From contig NZ_JAUSSK010000001.1 in the NCBI RefSeq assembly GCF_030812295.1, positions 248,001 to 312,000 on the forward strand: a DNA stretch of 64,000 bases, written 5' to 3'. Below the pieces are notes generated by a model. The model searched no databases, was not told the origin of the DNA, and saw only the letters and a program-made list of their open reading frames with translations. Positions 17,275 to 26,394 of the stretch are shown here, piece by piece (positions within the stretch are counted from its first letter, which is position 1; each line of letters opens with the position of its first letter). A program made the position numbers and the translations under genes. This stretch comes from Luteibacter jiangsuensis. GTDB taxonomy: Bacteria; Pseudomonadota; Gammaproteobacteria; Xanthomonadales; Rhodanobacteraceae.

Positions 17275-18240
17275 TCAGAAGACCATGTTCAGCGCCACCT
17301 GCGGCGCCACGTAGTCGGCGGTGTTGCGCCCGGCCACGGTGAACTGGACGCCTGCGATGAGACCGAGGTTCGGGCTGAAGTGGTATTCGACGGCCGGAGC
17401 CAGGCTGAACTCCTGGCTTGGTGCGAGCCGGTGGGCCACCGGGGAACCATCGCCTGCGTTGCCGTGAAGGGTGACGGCGCTGGCGCGGTTCCAGATGGCT
17501 TCACCCACCAATACCCAGCGCGGATCGAGCACATATTCGGCGGCGATCGAGGCGTTCCAGGCCTGGCCCAGGCGCGCCTGGCCACGAAAGCCCGATTGCG
17601 TACCGTAGACGCTGCCGTCGCGGACGCGGATGCGGCCGGGAGACGGGCTCCAGGCCAGTTGGGTTCGCCAGCGCAGGGCGTGGCCATCGTCCAGCCAGTG
17701 CAATTGCTGGGCGCCGAAAGCGACGGTGGTGCGCATCGCGCCGTTACCCGTGCCGTTGAGCGGGTTCGTGTCGAGGTGGTGGTATTTGCCCGTGGGCAGG
17801 CGTTGCTGGAGCGCCAGTGCGAGGACGAGTCCGCCGCCATCGGCATCCGGACCGCGCAGGCGTTGCTGGAAGCGTATGGCCGAGTCGCCCATCCGCATGC
17901 CGTCGCTGTGCAGCCCGTCGCCGGAGGTGCGCGAGGCGTTGAGCGTCAACTGGACGAATTGCGTGTCGGTGAGCGCGTACGTGAGAGGCATCGCCACCTG
18001 CCACTGGCGAACCGTGGGCTTGCGCTCCTTGCGTCCGCCAGCGTTGTCGTAGCTGCCGCGCGTATTGGTATGGATGAGGTAGGGCTCGATGTTGAACATG
18101 CCTGCCGGCATCGAGTTGACGGCGGGTGTCACCAGGGGGCCGGTGAAGTTCGCCTCGCGATGGGCATCGGTGGCCGATGCAACCATGGGGACGCTGCAGG
18201 CCAGGGCCATGCTGAGGACGATCGTCCTTTTTTGCGACAT
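17275..18240 (-). CDS. Outer-membrane beta-barrel protein (phenol-meta-pathway/transporter-like)
   Basis: The 321 residues begin with a Sec signal peptide (MSQKRTIVLSMALACSVPMVASA). Alternating beta-strand patterns and a C-terminal aromatic residue (NMVF) point to an outer-membrane barrel of the 'MetA-pathway of phenol degradation' type, proposed to pass hydrophobic substrates. Function is not established. The ATG at 18240 is chosen over the in-frame upstream start at 18339 because only it opens with the signal peptide. Confidence 0.7.
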   Translation of the reverse strand: MSQKRTIVLSMALACSVPMVASATDAHREANFTGPLVTPAVNSMPAGMFNIEPYLIHTNTRGSYDNAGGRKERKPTVRQWQVAMPLTYALTDTQFVQLTLNASRTSGDGLHSDGMRMGDSAIRFQQRLRGPDADGGGLVLALALQQRLPTGKYHHLDTNPLNGTGNGAMRTTVAFGAQQLHWLDDGHALRWRTQLAWSPSPGRIRVRDGSVYGTQSGFRGQARLGQAWNASIAAEYVLDPRWVLVGEAIWNRASAVTLHGNAGDGSPVAHRLAPSQEFSLAPAVEYHFSPNLGLIAGVQFTVAGRNTADYVAPQVALNMVF

Positions 18241-18395
18241 GCGTGCCTTCCTTGCGTTATGCAGCGGCGCTGCGGGGGTGGGCCAGGCGCGTCGTGCGCC
18301 CTGGAGACATCGTAGGCAGGCCCTTGGCCTGGGCGACATCGGACAACTCCCAAAATGACGTGCGAAAATGCCGTGCCCCTTCCAGGTATTCCCCG

Positions 18396-19010
18396 ATGGA
18401 CATCACGCACCAGGCCTTGCAAGAGGCTTTCCTTCGCTACGCGGCCCGCTGGCCGGACGAAGCCGGCGCCTCGCATTTCATCCACTGGCTGCGCGAGCAA
18501 CCGGAACCCTTTCGTCGGGAAACACGCGCGGGGCATTTCACCGGTTCCGCGTGGCTGGTGAGCGCCGATGGGGAGCGGGTACTGCTGATGCTCCATCGCA
18601 AGCTGGGACGCTGGCTGCAGTTGGGTGGGCATGCCGATGGCGAGGTGGATCTCGCGGCCGTGGCCTTGCGCGAGGCGGAAGAAGAGTCGGGTCTTCGCGA
18701 TCTCGAGGTGTTGCCCGCCATCTTCGACCTGGACCGCCACCTCATCCCGGCGCGCGGCGACGAGCCGGCGCACTGGCATTACGACGTGCGTCACGTGGTG
18801 GTGGCGCGTGGCGACGAAGCGTTCACGGTGAACGAGGAATCCCTGGCGCTGGCCTGGCGGTCCGTTTCCGATATCGCGGCCGACCCGTCGGCCGACGATT
18901 CCCTGCGCCGCATGGCAGGCAAATGGCTGGCTCTGCGTGCAACAGGAGCGCCACCGCACCTGGTGGGAGCCGACCTTGTCGGCGATCCCGCGGCAGCGGG
19001 CCAAGTCTAG
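18396..19010 (+). CDS. Nudix hydrolase, C-terminus read from a REP element
   Basis: The 204 residues contain a Nudix box GHADGEVDLAAVALREAEEESG (residues about 72-93; shown in parts GHADGE and REAEEESG), the Mg-binding catalytic helix of NTP- or NDP-X-cleaving enzymes. Its substrate is unknown. The last 17 or so residues (PPHLVGADLVGDPAAAGQV by position) are translated from the REP element that begins at 18961. The original stop was probably lost when the repeat landed, or the stop is supplied by it. The ATG at 18396 is the natural start. Confidence 0.85.
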   Translation: MDITHQALQEAFLRYAARWPDEAGASHFIHWLREQPEPFRRETRAGHFTGSAWLVSADGERVLLMLHRKLGRWLQLGGHADGEVDLAAVALREAEEESGLRDLEVLPAIFDLDRHLIPARGDEPAHWHYDVRHVVVARGDEAFTVNEESLALAWRSVSDIAADPSADDSLRRMAGKWLALRATGAPPHLVGADLVGDPAAAGQV

Positions 19011-19089
19011 GCAGCGGGGCGGATTGAGGCAGGCACCCATCGCCGACAAGGTCGGTTCCCACCAGAGCTAAGGTCGGCTCCTACCAGGT
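18961..19089. repeat. REP cluster: facing pair plus a partial third copy
   Basis: A plus-strand core (GGTGGGAGCCGACCTTGTCG, then GCGATCCCGCGG) starts at 18962. An inverted copy (ATCGCCGACAAGGTCGG...CCCACC) ends at 19063, and a partial core, AAGGTCGGCTCCTACC, ends at about 19086. The first copy overlaps the end of the Nudix gene. Confidence 0.85.
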
Positions 19090-19110
19090 GGAGCCGGCTA
19101 CCGTGGTGGA

Positions 19111-19635
19111 TCAGTCGGAGTACTTCGCCGGCGCCGGATGCACCGTGCCGCATCGGGTGCAGGTGCGGGCTTCGATGGAGCGGTAGAACCTCTCGAACAC
19201 CGGCGGGAAGTCAGTCTCGATGCTGCCGAGCGGGAAATACTGCTCGAACAGCTTGTGGTTGCAGTTCCCGCAAAACCACATCAGGCCGTCCTTTTCCCCA
19301 TCCAGCCGCCGCCGCTCGATCACCAGCCCGATCGAACCGGGCATTCGCTGCGGTGAATGCGGCACCTTCGGTGGCAGGTAGAACACCTCGCCCGCCCGGA
19401 TCGGAATGTCACGCGCGTGGCCATCGTCCTGCACCTTCAACACCATCTCGCCCTCGAGCTGGTAGAAGAACTCCGGACCTTCGTCGTAGTGATAATCCGT
19501 GCGCGCGTTGGGGCCGCCCACGATCATGATGATGAAATCGCCATCGACGATGCACTTGTTGCCGACCGGCGGCTTGAGCAGGGCGCGGTTGTCGTCGATC
19601 CAGCGCTGGAGGTCGATCGGGGGCAGGAGGCTCAT
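19111..19635 (-). CDS. nbaC: 3-hydroxyanthranilate 3,4-dioxygenase
   Basis: This 174-residue cupin is the length of the bacterial enzyme. The iron ligands are in [15 protein letters not shown] (His, Glu) and VPHSPQRM (His), and the rubredoxin-like C-terminal metal site is CGNC and CTRC (about residues 125 and 162). It opens the ring of 3-hydroxyanthranilate in the tryptophan-kynurenine pathway to quinolinate. No other kynurenine gene is adjacent; a REP region and a divergent FAD oxidase gene follow. Confidence 0.93.
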   Translation of the reverse strand: MSLLPPIDLQRWIDDNRALLKPPVGNKCIVDGDFIIMIVGGPNARTDYHYDEGPEFFYQLEGEMVLKVQDDGHARDIPIRAGEVFYLPPKVPHSPQRMPGSIGLVIERRRLDGEKDGLMWFCGNCNHKLFEQYFPLGSIETDFPPVFERFYRSIEARTCTRCGTVHPAPAKYSD

Positions 19636-19732
19636 CGCATGGCACGGGTCCGGGAGTCCGGAAGATCATACTCCGCGCCTGGCCGGGGCCGGTGCTCCGT
19701 CGGCGATAGGTTGCCGTGTAAGCCGCCCGACC

Positions 19733-19816
19733 TGTGGGAGCCGCTTCAGCGGCGATTCCCGCGACAGCGGGCCCGGTTGCGGCAAATACCCATCACCGAC
19801 AGGGGCGGCTCCCACA
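19733..19816. repeat. REP pair, variant stem
   Basis: GTGGGAGCCGCTTCAGCGGCG (plus strand) faces an inverted copy ending GGCGGCTCCCAC. The stem differs from the other clusters (CGCTTCAGCG rather than CGACC.TGTCG). It lies in the divergent gap between nbaC and the FAD oxidase. Confidence 0.8.
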
Positions 19817-19885
19817 ACCCGGCCCTTTCGCGTTGCCCCGCCGTGTCGTACAACAGCAATCCCTTCCCGAACGCATCGATACACC

Positions 19886-21160
19886 ATGCTGTCGTGGTAC
19901 CACGATCGAGTCGCCACACCCGCGCTTCGCCCGCAGCCGCAAGGCCGGCGGGAAGCGTCCGTGGTGATCGTGGGTGGCGGTTTCGCCGGGTTGAACACGG
20001 CCGTGGGACTGGCCGCGCGAGGCATCCGGGACATCGTGCTGCTGGAGGCGAAGTCGGTCGGCTACGGGGCGTCGGGACGCAATGGCGGCTTCGTCTTCGC
20101 CGGTTATTCATTGGGCGAGCAGGCGTTGCTGGAGAAGGTCGGAGCCGAGCGCGCCAGGGCACTCTACCGGCGCACGGTGGATGCGGTCGATCTCATCCGC
20201 GAACGCATCGCCGCCTTGTCGATCGAATGCGAGGCGGTGGATGCAGGGGTCGTATGGGCGAACTGGTTCCGCGATGGCGAGGTCTTGCGCTCGAGGCAGC
20301 GCCTGCTCGCGGAGCGCTATGGCGCGGACTGGCAGTGGATACCCGCCGACGCCATGCATGAGTTCGTCCGCAGCACGCGCTATCACGACGGGCTCTACGA
20401 GCGGAACGCGTTGCACATCGATCCCCTTGCCTATGCGCGGGGGTTGGCGCGCGCGGCGGAAAAGGCCGGCGTGGCGATTCACGAGGGGTCGAGGGTGCGC
20501 ATGCTGGAACGGCGTGGACCGCGCTGGATCTTGCGCGTGGGCGACGCGGAGATCGAGGCGCCGAACGTCGTGCTGGCTTGCGGCGGCTACCTGGCCGGAC
20601 TGGACCGCCGCATCGATCGCGCCGTGCTGCCCATCGCCACCTACGTGATGGTGACCGAGCCGCTGGGCGAGCATCTGGCCGAGTGCTTGCGCACCCGTTC
20701 CGCCATCTACGACACGCGCTTCGCCTTCGATTACTATCGGCCGCTGGCGGACACCCGTCTGCTGTGGGGTGGCCGTATCTCGATACGCGATCGTTCGCCG
20801 CGTGCCGTGCAGCGCTTGTTGAAGCGCGACATGGCGCGGGTCTTCCCGTCGTTGAAAGACGTGCGCGTCGAGCAAGCCTGGTCGGGTTTGATGAGTTACG
20901 CTCGTCACGAGATGCCGCAGGTAGGCACCCACGGCAACGGGCTTTGGTACGCCCAGGCTTTCGGTGGACATGGACTCGCCCCGACCTGTGCCGCGGGCGA
21001 GGCACTGGCCGATGCGATCGCCGCGGGCGAATCGACACTCGATGCTTACGCCGGCTTCGGGCTGGAACCGGTGCGCCGGCCGTTCGGATACCTGGCCGCA
21101 CAGGGTACGTACTGGAAACATGAACTGCGCGACTGGTTCAAGTCACGACTGGAAGGATGA
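19886..21160 (+). CDS. FAD-dependent amine/amino-acid oxidase (DAO/PuuB-like)
   Basis: The 424 residues include a Rossmann FAD motif [21 protein letters not shown] at about residue 26 and [14 protein letters not shown] at about 62, the latter typical of gamma-glutamylputrescine oxidase-like and glycine-oxidase-like DAO proteins. [18 protein letters not shown] motif near the C-terminus contacts the flavin. It likely deaminates an amine or amino acid; the substrate is not known. The csaA-like gene starts one base after its stop, so they are co-transcribed. ATG 19886 is preferred to the longer upstream frame, which overlaps nbaC. Confidence 0.82.
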   Translation: MLSWYHDRVATPALRPQPQGRREASVVIVGGGFAGLNTAVGLAARGIRDIVLLEAKSVGYGASGRNGGFVFAGYSLGEQALLEKVGAERARALYRRTVDAVDLIRERIAALSIECEAVDAGVVWANWFRDGEVLRSRQRLLAERYGADWQWIPADAMHEFVRSTRYHDGLYERNALHIDPLAYARGLARAAEKAGVAIHEGSRVRMLERRGPRWILRVGDAEIEAPNVVLACGGYLAGLDRRIDRAVLPIATYVMVTEPLGEHLAECLRTRSAIYDTRFAFDYYRPLADTRLLWGGRISIRDRSPRAVQRLLKRDMARVFPSLKDVRVEQAWSGLMSYARHEMPQVGTHGNGLWYAQAFGGHGLAPTCAAGEALADAIAAGESTLDAYAGFGLEPVRRPFGYLAAQGTYWKHELRDWFKSRLEG

Positions 21161-21161
21161 G

Positions 21162-21497
21162 ATGAGCGAAGAAATCAGCTGGGCCGATTTCGAGAAGGTG
21201 ATGCTGGTGGCGGGCACGATCGTGCGTGCCGAGGCATTTCCGGAAGCACGCCGGCCCGCGTACAAGATATGGGTGGATTTCGGGCCTCATGGCGAAAAGA
21301 AGACCAGCGCCCAGGTGGCGGCGGTCTATCAACCGGAGGAACTGGTCGGGAAGCAGATCGTCGGCGTGATCAATTTTCCCGAGAAGCAGATCGGCCCGTT
21401 CCGTTCACAGTTCCTGCTGACGGGATTCCCCACGGATGAGGGGGTGGTGATCACCACGACGGAACGCGCGGTGCCGAACGGGACGCGACTGGCCTGA
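21162..21497 (+). CDS. CsaA-type tRNA-binding domain protein
   Basis: The 111 residues are the length of CsaA. The OB-fold tRNA-binding signature appears as [20 protein letters not shown], then [27 protein letters not shown]. CsaA is a cytosolic homodimer with chaperone and tRNA-binding activity. AAGGATGAG before the start gives a ribosome binding site overlapping the oxidase stop. Why it is coupled to an amine oxidase is unclear. Confidence 0.88.
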   Translation: MSEEISWADFEKVMLVAGTIVRAEAFPEARRPAYKIWVDFGPHGEKKTSAQVAAVYQPEELVGKQIVGVINFPEKQIGPFRSQFLLTGFPTDEGVVITTTERAVPNGTRLA

Positions 21498-21556
21498 GGG
21501 GGCGGGGCCCCGATGCGGGCCCTTGGTGGGAGCCTCATCTCCCCTGGATCACTCAG

Positions 21557-22486
21557 CTATCGCGCTGCGCCTTCCCGATCCAGCCAGACGACGATCCCCT
21601 GGGCGTTCAGGCGGATGTCGATCTGCAGCAGTTTCACGATGGCGTCCCGCGCCAGCGTCACGCCCTGGCGGTGCGCCCGGTCGACGTAGAGATCGGCGAA
21701 GTCCGTGGCGATGCGCTGCTCGCGGTCGTCGGCCGTGGCATGCCGCCTGGCGATCGCCACCATGGCTTCGATCTGTTCGTGCAGGTCGTTGGCGAGCCGC
21801 TTCACCTCGGTGACGCGGCCGAAATGGGTGAGGTACATCGCCTCCGGCTCGTAGCGCAGCATGCGTTCGATCGATGCGTGCGCCGCGTCGGGCTCGAACT
21901 GCACCGGAGAACTCGTGGGAATGATGAAGGCGCCCCCGGGTGAATCCAGTTCGCGGTAGGAAAGGCCGAAGATGTCGCCGGTGAAGAACGCATTCGCGCG
22001 TTCGTCGTGGATGGCCATGTGGTGGCGGGCGTGTCCTGGGGTGTCCAGGCAGAGCATGGCCCGGCCGGCCAGGTCGACGACGAAGCCGTCGTCTGCCTCG
22101 ATCACGCGATCCTTGTCCACGGGAACGATCTGGCCGTAGTCACGGCGGACGGCGTCCTCGCCATAGACGGCGTTGGCGCCTGCGACGAGCAGCGAGGGAT
22201 CGATCATGTGCCGTGCGCCGCGGGGATGCACGGCGAGCATGGCGTTGGGCAGGTGACGCATGAGTTCGCCGGCACCGCCGGCGTGGTCGAGATGGACGTG
22301 GGTGAGGATCACCCAGTCGATGTCGCGTGGCTCCAGGTCGGCGGCCGCGATGGCGTCGAGGAAGCGCGGCAGCGAGTGCGTGGTGCCGCTGTCGATGAAG
22401 GCGCCTCGACCGCGCTCCACGACGAGGTAGGCGGCGTCGAACGATGGCCGGCCGAAACCGGTGTCGATGGTGTGGATGCCGTGCAT
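21557..22486 (-). CDS. MBL-fold metallo-hydrolase
   Basis: The 309 residues contain THVHLDHAGG (HxHxDH, about residue 62), the later TPGHARHH (His, about 150) and FTGDIFG (Asp, about 168), the dinuclear metal site of the metallo-beta-lactamase fold. The N-terminus (IDTGFGRPSFDAAYLVVERG) resembles glyoxalase II-like or lactonase-like members. Substrate unknown. The gap to the thiolase gene holds a REP cluster. Confidence 0.85.
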   Translation of the reverse strand: MHGIHTIDTGFGRPSFDAAYLVVERGRGAFIDSGTTHSLPRFLDAIAAADLEPRDIDWVILTHVHLDHAGGAGELMRHLPNAMLAVHPRGARHMIDPSLLVAGANAVYGEDAVRRDYGQIVPVDKDRVIEADDGFVVDLAGRAMLCLDTPGHARHHMAIHDERANAFFTGDIFGLSYRELDSPGGAFIIPTSSPVQFEPDAAHASIERMLRYEPEAMYLTHFGRVTEVKRLANDLHEQIEAMVAIARRHATADDREQRIATDFADLYVDRAHRQGVTLARDAIVKLLQIDIRLNAQGIVVWLDREGAAR

Positions 22487-22548
22487 GTGGCCAAGACTAA
22501 TGCAGGGGCGGGGCCTTTGTGTTTGGGCTTTGTGTGGAAGTTGCTTCG

Positions 22549-22709
22549 GGTGGGAGCTACTTCAGGTGGGGGCCGGCCCTGTCGGCGATCCCGCGGCAAC
22601 GGGCGAGGTTGCGGCAAGCACCCATCGCCGACGGGGTCGGCTCCCACCTGAGCTTAGAACTCCGGTGAGAGCCGAAAGCTTCGGTGAGAGCCGACCCTGT
22701 CGGCGAGGG
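22549..22709. repeat. REP cluster with at least three full or partial copies
   Basis: Plus-strand heads occur at about 22549 (GGTGGGAGC, partial), 22566 (GGTGGGGGCCGGCCCTGTCGG) and 22684 (GGTGAGAGCCGACCCTGTCGG). An inverted copy ends with GGTCGGCTCCCACC near 22648, and a degenerate GGTGAGAGCCG lies near 22664. The cluster fills the gap between the MBL and thiolase genes, which are on the same strand. Confidence 0.85.
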
Positions 22710-22730
22710 GCCTCCGGTCGGAGCGCCCGG

Positions 22731-23939
22731 TCAAAGCGCCTCGAAGATACCCGCCGCGCCCATGCCGGTGCCGATGCACATGGTGACCATGCCGTACTTC
22801 TGCTTGCGACGGCGCAGGCCGTGGATCAGGGTGGCGGCGCGGACGGCGCCCGTGGCACCCAGCGGATGGCCCAGGGCGATGGCGCCGCCGAGCGGGTTCA
22901 CCTTGGCCGGGTCGAGTCCGAGATCGCGGATCACCGCCAGGGCCTGGGCGGCGAAAGCCTCGTTCAGTTCGATCCAGTCGAGCTGGTCCTGCGTGATGCC
23001 GGTCTGCTTCAGCGCCTTCGGGATCGCTTCCTTCGGCCCGATGCCCATGATCTCCGGGGCCACGCCGGCGACGGAGAAGCCCACGAAGCGTGCGAGGGGC
23101 GTGAGGCCGTAGTCCTTGATCGCCTTCTCGCTCGCGATAAGAAGGGCGCCCGCGCCATCGGACATCTGCGAGGAATTGCCCGCGGTGACCGAACCGCCGA
23201 ACTGGCCATTGCGGAACACCGGGCGCAGCTTGCCGAGCACCTCCAGCGAGGTGTCCTTGCGTGGGCCTTCGTCGGTGTCGATGATCCGGCGGTCCTCGCG
23301 GACGCTGTGGTTCTTCAGGTCCGGATAGCGATCGTCGAGCTGGAACGGCGTGATCTCGTCCTTGAACTCGCCGGCGGCGATGGCTGCGAAGGCGCGCTCG
23401 TGCGATTGCAGGGCGAAGCGGTCCTGGTCCTCGCGGCTGACCTTCCAGCGCTCGGCGACCTTCTCTGCCGTGATCCCCATGCCGAAGGCGATGGCGCGGT
23501 TCTCGTCGTTCTCGAAGATCGCGGGGTTCATCGCGATCTTGTGGCCCATCATCGGCACCATGCTCATCGACTCGGTGCCGCCGGCCAGCATGAGATCCGC
23601 TTCGCCGAGGCGGATGCGGTCCGCGGCCATGGCGATGGCCTGGACGCCGGACGAGCAGAAACGATTGATGGTGACGCCCGGCACCTGCTCGGGCAGGCCG
23701 GCCAGCAGCACGCCGATGCGTGCCACGTTCATGCCTTGCTCGGCCTCCGGCATCGCGCAGCCGATGACGGCATCAGCGATCAGGGCGGGATCGATGCCCG
23801 GCGCCTGCTCGATCACGGCGCGGATCACGTGGGCCAGCAGGTCGTCGGGACGGGTGTTGCGGAACACGCCGCGCGGCGCCTTGCCTACCGGGGTGCGGGT
23901 GGCGGCGACGATATAGGCGTCTTGCACTTGCTTGCTCAT
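22731..23939 (-). CDS. fadA: Acetyl-CoA C-acyltransferase (thiolase, FadA/FadI type)
   Basis: This 402-residue thiolase has the nucleophile Cys in NRFCSSGVQAIAMA (about residue 93), the His in GGAIALGHPLGATGA (about 355) and the second Cys in CIGTGMGAAG (about 386). It cleaves 3-ketoacyl-CoA in beta-oxidation. Its start lies 51 bases after the end of the upstream multifunctional subunit gene, forming a fad operon on the minus strand. Whether it belongs to FadA or FadI is not decided. Confidence 0.9.
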   Translation of the reverse strand: MSKQVQDAYIVAATRTPVGKAPRGVFRNTRPDDLLAHVIRAVIEQAPGIDPALIADAVIGCAMPEAEQGMNVARIGVLLAGLPEQVPGVTINRFCSSGVQAIAMAADRIRLGEADLMLAGGTESMSMVPMMGHKIAMNPAIFENDENRAIAFGMGITAEKVAERWKVSREDQDRFALQSHERAFAAIAAGEFKDEITPFQLDDRYPDLKNHSVREDRRIIDTDEGPRKDTSLEVLGKLRPVFRNGQFGGSVTAGNSSQMSDGAGALLIASEKAIKDYGLTPLARFVGFSVAGVAPEIMGIGPKEAIPKALKQTGITQDQLDWIELNEAFAAQALAVIRDLGLDPAKVNPLGGAIALGHPLGATGAVRAATLIHGLRRRKQKYGMVTMCIGTGMGAAGIFEAL

Positions 23940-23990
23940 GGGGTGGTTCCTTTAAGTGAGGAGGTCGGATGCGTAAGAGCGCGTGGCGCG

Positions 23991-26360
23991 TCAGTTACGC
24001 AGCGGCTTCCCCGTCGTCATCGTGTGCGCGATACGGGCCTGGGTCTTCTCGGTCTGCGCCAGCTCCACGAAGTGGCGGCGCTCGAGAGCGAGCAACCATG
24101 CTTCGTCGACCGGCGAGCCGCGTTCGATCTTTCCGCCCGACAGCGTGTCGGCGATGCGGCTGGCGATCTCGATGTCGTGGGCGGAGGCGAAATAGCCCTC
24201 GGCCAGGTTCGCCAGCGAGGCCTTGAAGGTGGCGGTGGACACGTCGCCCGCGGCCGGGATGGCGCGGGCGGGCAGTGGCGGGCGGTAGCCCGATTCGGCC
24301 ATCGCCCGGGCCTGTGCCTTGGCCACGTGCAGCAGTTCATAGCTGTTCAAGACGACGATGTCGTCCTTGCGCAGCAAGCCCAGCGACTTGGCTTCCAGCG
24401 CGCTGGCCGAGACCTTCGCCATGGCCACCGTCTCGAACACCTTCTTCAGCGACTCGAACGGATCGTCCGGGTTTTCCTGCGCGGCGCGCACGGCCAGTTC
24501 CTTCAGGCCGCCGCCGGCGGGCAGCAGGCCCACGCCGGCCTCGACGAGACCGATGTAGCTTTCCAGCGCCGCGACGGTACGTGCCGAATGCATCTGGAAT
24601 TCGCAGCCGCCGCCGAGGGCGAGGCCGCGCACCGCCGCCACCACGGGCACCAGCGAATACTTGATGCGCATGCTGGTGGCCTGGAAGTTCGCGACCATCG
24701 CCTCGAACTGGGCGAGCTTGCCCGCTTGCAGCAGGCCGAGCGCCCCCTTCAGGTCGGCGCCGGCCGAGAACGGCTCGGACGGCTGCCAGAGCACCACGCC
24801 GCGGAACTGCTGCTCGGCCAGCCCGATCGCATGCTGGATGCCGTCGAGCACCTGGTCGTTGACGGTGTGCATCTTGGTCTTGAACGAGATCACGCCGATG
24901 TCGTCGCCCGCGTGCCACAGGCGCACGCCGTCGTTCTCCCAGACCGTGGTGCCCTGGTCGAACTTCTCGCCGAGGATCGGATCGGGGAAGGCCTGGCGCG
25001 CGTAGACCGGGTGGCTCGAACGCGGCTTCTCGGCGTTGGCGCTGGCCGAGTAGGAGCCGGACTTGCCGTGCACGCCGGTGCGACCATCGGTGACCCAGGC
25101 CGGCAGGGGCGCGCTGCTCATGGTCTTGCCCGCGGCGATGTCCTCGGCGATCCAGCCGGCGATCTGCTGCCAGCCGGCGGACTGCCAGATCTCGAACGGG
25201 CCGAGCTTCCAGCCGTAACCCCAACGGATGGCGAAATCGACGTCACGCGCGGTATCGGCGATGTCGGCGAGGTGGTAGGCGGTGTAGTGGAACAGGTCGC
25301 GGAAAACCGCCCACAGGAACTGCGCCTGCGGATCGGACGAGGCGCGCAGCTTGGCGAACTTCTCGGCGGGATCCTTGATGGCGAGGATGGCGGAGACCTC
25401 GTCGGAGGCCTTCGGTTCGGAGACCCGGTAGTCCTGCTTCTGCAGGTCGAGCACCAGGATGTCCTTGCCCGCCTTGCGGTAGACGCCCGCGCCGGTCTTC
25501 TGGCCGAGCGCGCCCTTGTCGATCAGCGCCTTGAGCCATGCCGGTGGCTGGAAGTACCGGTGCCACGGATCGTCCGGCAAGGTGTCGCTCATGGTCTTGA
25601 CCACGTGCGCCAGGGTGTCCAGGCCGACGACATCCGCCGTACGGAAAGTGGCGCTCTTGGGGCGGCCGATGCCGGGGCCGGTCAGGGCGTCGACGGTGTC
25701 GAAGCCCAGGCCGGACTTTTCCGTGTGGTGCATGGTGGACAGCATCGAGAACACGCCGATGCGGTTGCCGATGAAGTTCGGGGTGTCCTTGGCATAGACC
25801 ACGCCCTTGCCGAGCGTGGTCGTGAGGAAGGCTTCGAGACCTTCGAGCACGCTCTTCTCGGTGAGGCGGGTCGGGATCAGCTCGACCAGGTGCATGTAGC
25901 GCGGCGGATTGAAGAAGTGCACGCCCGTGAAGCGGTGGCGCATTTCTTCCGGCAGGGCCTCGGCGAGGCCGTTGATGGACAGGCCCGAGGTGTTGCTGGC
26001 CAGGACCGCGGTCTTCGAGACGTGCGGCGCGATCTTCGTGTAGAGGTCGAGCTTCCAGTCCATCCGTTCGGCGATGGCCTCGATCACGAGGTCGACGTCG
26101 GCCAGCAGGGCGAGGTCTTCCTCGTAGTTGGCCGGGATGATCGCCGCCGCCAGGTTCTTGTCGGCCAGCGGTGCCGGCGAGAGCTTCGCGAGGTTGGCGA
26201 TCGCCTTGATGGCGATGCCGCTCTTCGGACCTTCCTTCGCGGGCAGGTCGAACAGCACGGTCTCGACGTTGGCGTTCGTCAGGTGCGCGGCAATCTGCGC
26301 ACCCATGACGCCGGCGCCGAGAACCGCGGCCTTGCGAATGCGTAACGGTGTTGCGGTCAT
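23991..26360 (-). CDS. 3-hydroxyacyl-CoA dehydrogenase/enoyl-CoA hydratase
   Basis: The 789 residues are arranged with the NAD-binding dehydrogenase domain first (AVLGAGVMGAQIAAHLTNAN at about residue 13, catalytic region GVHFFNPPRYMHLVEL) and the enoyl-CoA hydratase domain last (GLALGGGCEFQMH, then YIGLVEAGVGLLPAGGG). This is the reverse of the order in E. coli FadB/FadJ and matches other actinobacterial and xanthomonad proteins. It performs two steps of fatty-acid oxidation. The regulator gene upstream and the thiolase downstream complete the operon. Confidence 0.92.
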   Translation of the reverse strand: MTATPLRIRKAAVLGAGVMGAQIAAHLTNANVETVLFDLPAKEGPKSGIAIKAIANLAKLSPAPLADKNLAAAIIPANYEEDLALLADVDLVIEAIAERMDWKLDLYTKIAPHVSKTAVLASNTSGLSINGLAEALPEEMRHRFTGVHFFNPPRYMHLVELIPTRLTEKSVLEGLEAFLTTTLGKGVVYAKDTPNFIGNRIGVFSMLSTMHHTEKSGLGFDTVDALTGPGIGRPKSATFRTADVVGLDTLAHVVKTMSDTLPDDPWHRYFQPPAWLKALIDKGALGQKTGAGVYRKAGKDILVLDLQKQDYRVSEPKASDEVSAILAIKDPAEKFAKLRASSDPQAQFLWAVFRDLFHYTAYHLADIADTARDVDFAIRWGYGWKLGPFEIWQSAGWQQIAGWIAEDIAAGKTMSSAPLPAWVTDGRTGVHGKSGSYSASANAEKPRSSHPVYARQAFPDPILGEKFDQGTTVWENDGVRLWHAGDDIGVISFKTKMHTVNDQVLDGIQHAIGLAEQQFRGVVLWQPSEPFSAGADLKGALGLLQAGKLAQFEAMVANFQATSMRIKYSLVPVVAAVRGLALGGGCEFQMHSARTVAALESYIGLVEAGVGLLPAGGGLKELAVRAAQENPDDPFESLKKVFETVAMAKVSASALEAKSLGLLRKDDIVVLNSYELLHVAKAQARAMAESGYRPPLPARAIPAAGDVSTATFKASLANLAEGYFASAHDIEIASRIADTLSGGKIERGSPVDEAWLLALERRHFVELAQTEKTQARIAHTMTTGKPLRN

Positions 26361-26394
26361 GGTGATCTCCGATGGCTCAAGAATCGTTCCCCGG

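Noticed and set aside
15259-18315. Plus-strand frame of over 1000 residues
   Set aside because: It runs antisense across the second permease and the outer-membrane protein gene, has no domain pattern and arises from high GC.
19886-21160. FAD oxidase as part of the kynurenine pathway with nbaC
   Set aside because: No kynurenine monooxygenase features are visible, the genes are divergent and separated by a REP region.
22461-26345. Plus-strand frame of nearly 1300 residues opposite the fad genes
   Set aside because: Antisense shadow; no domain pattern, while both fad genes on the minus strand have intact catalytic motifs.
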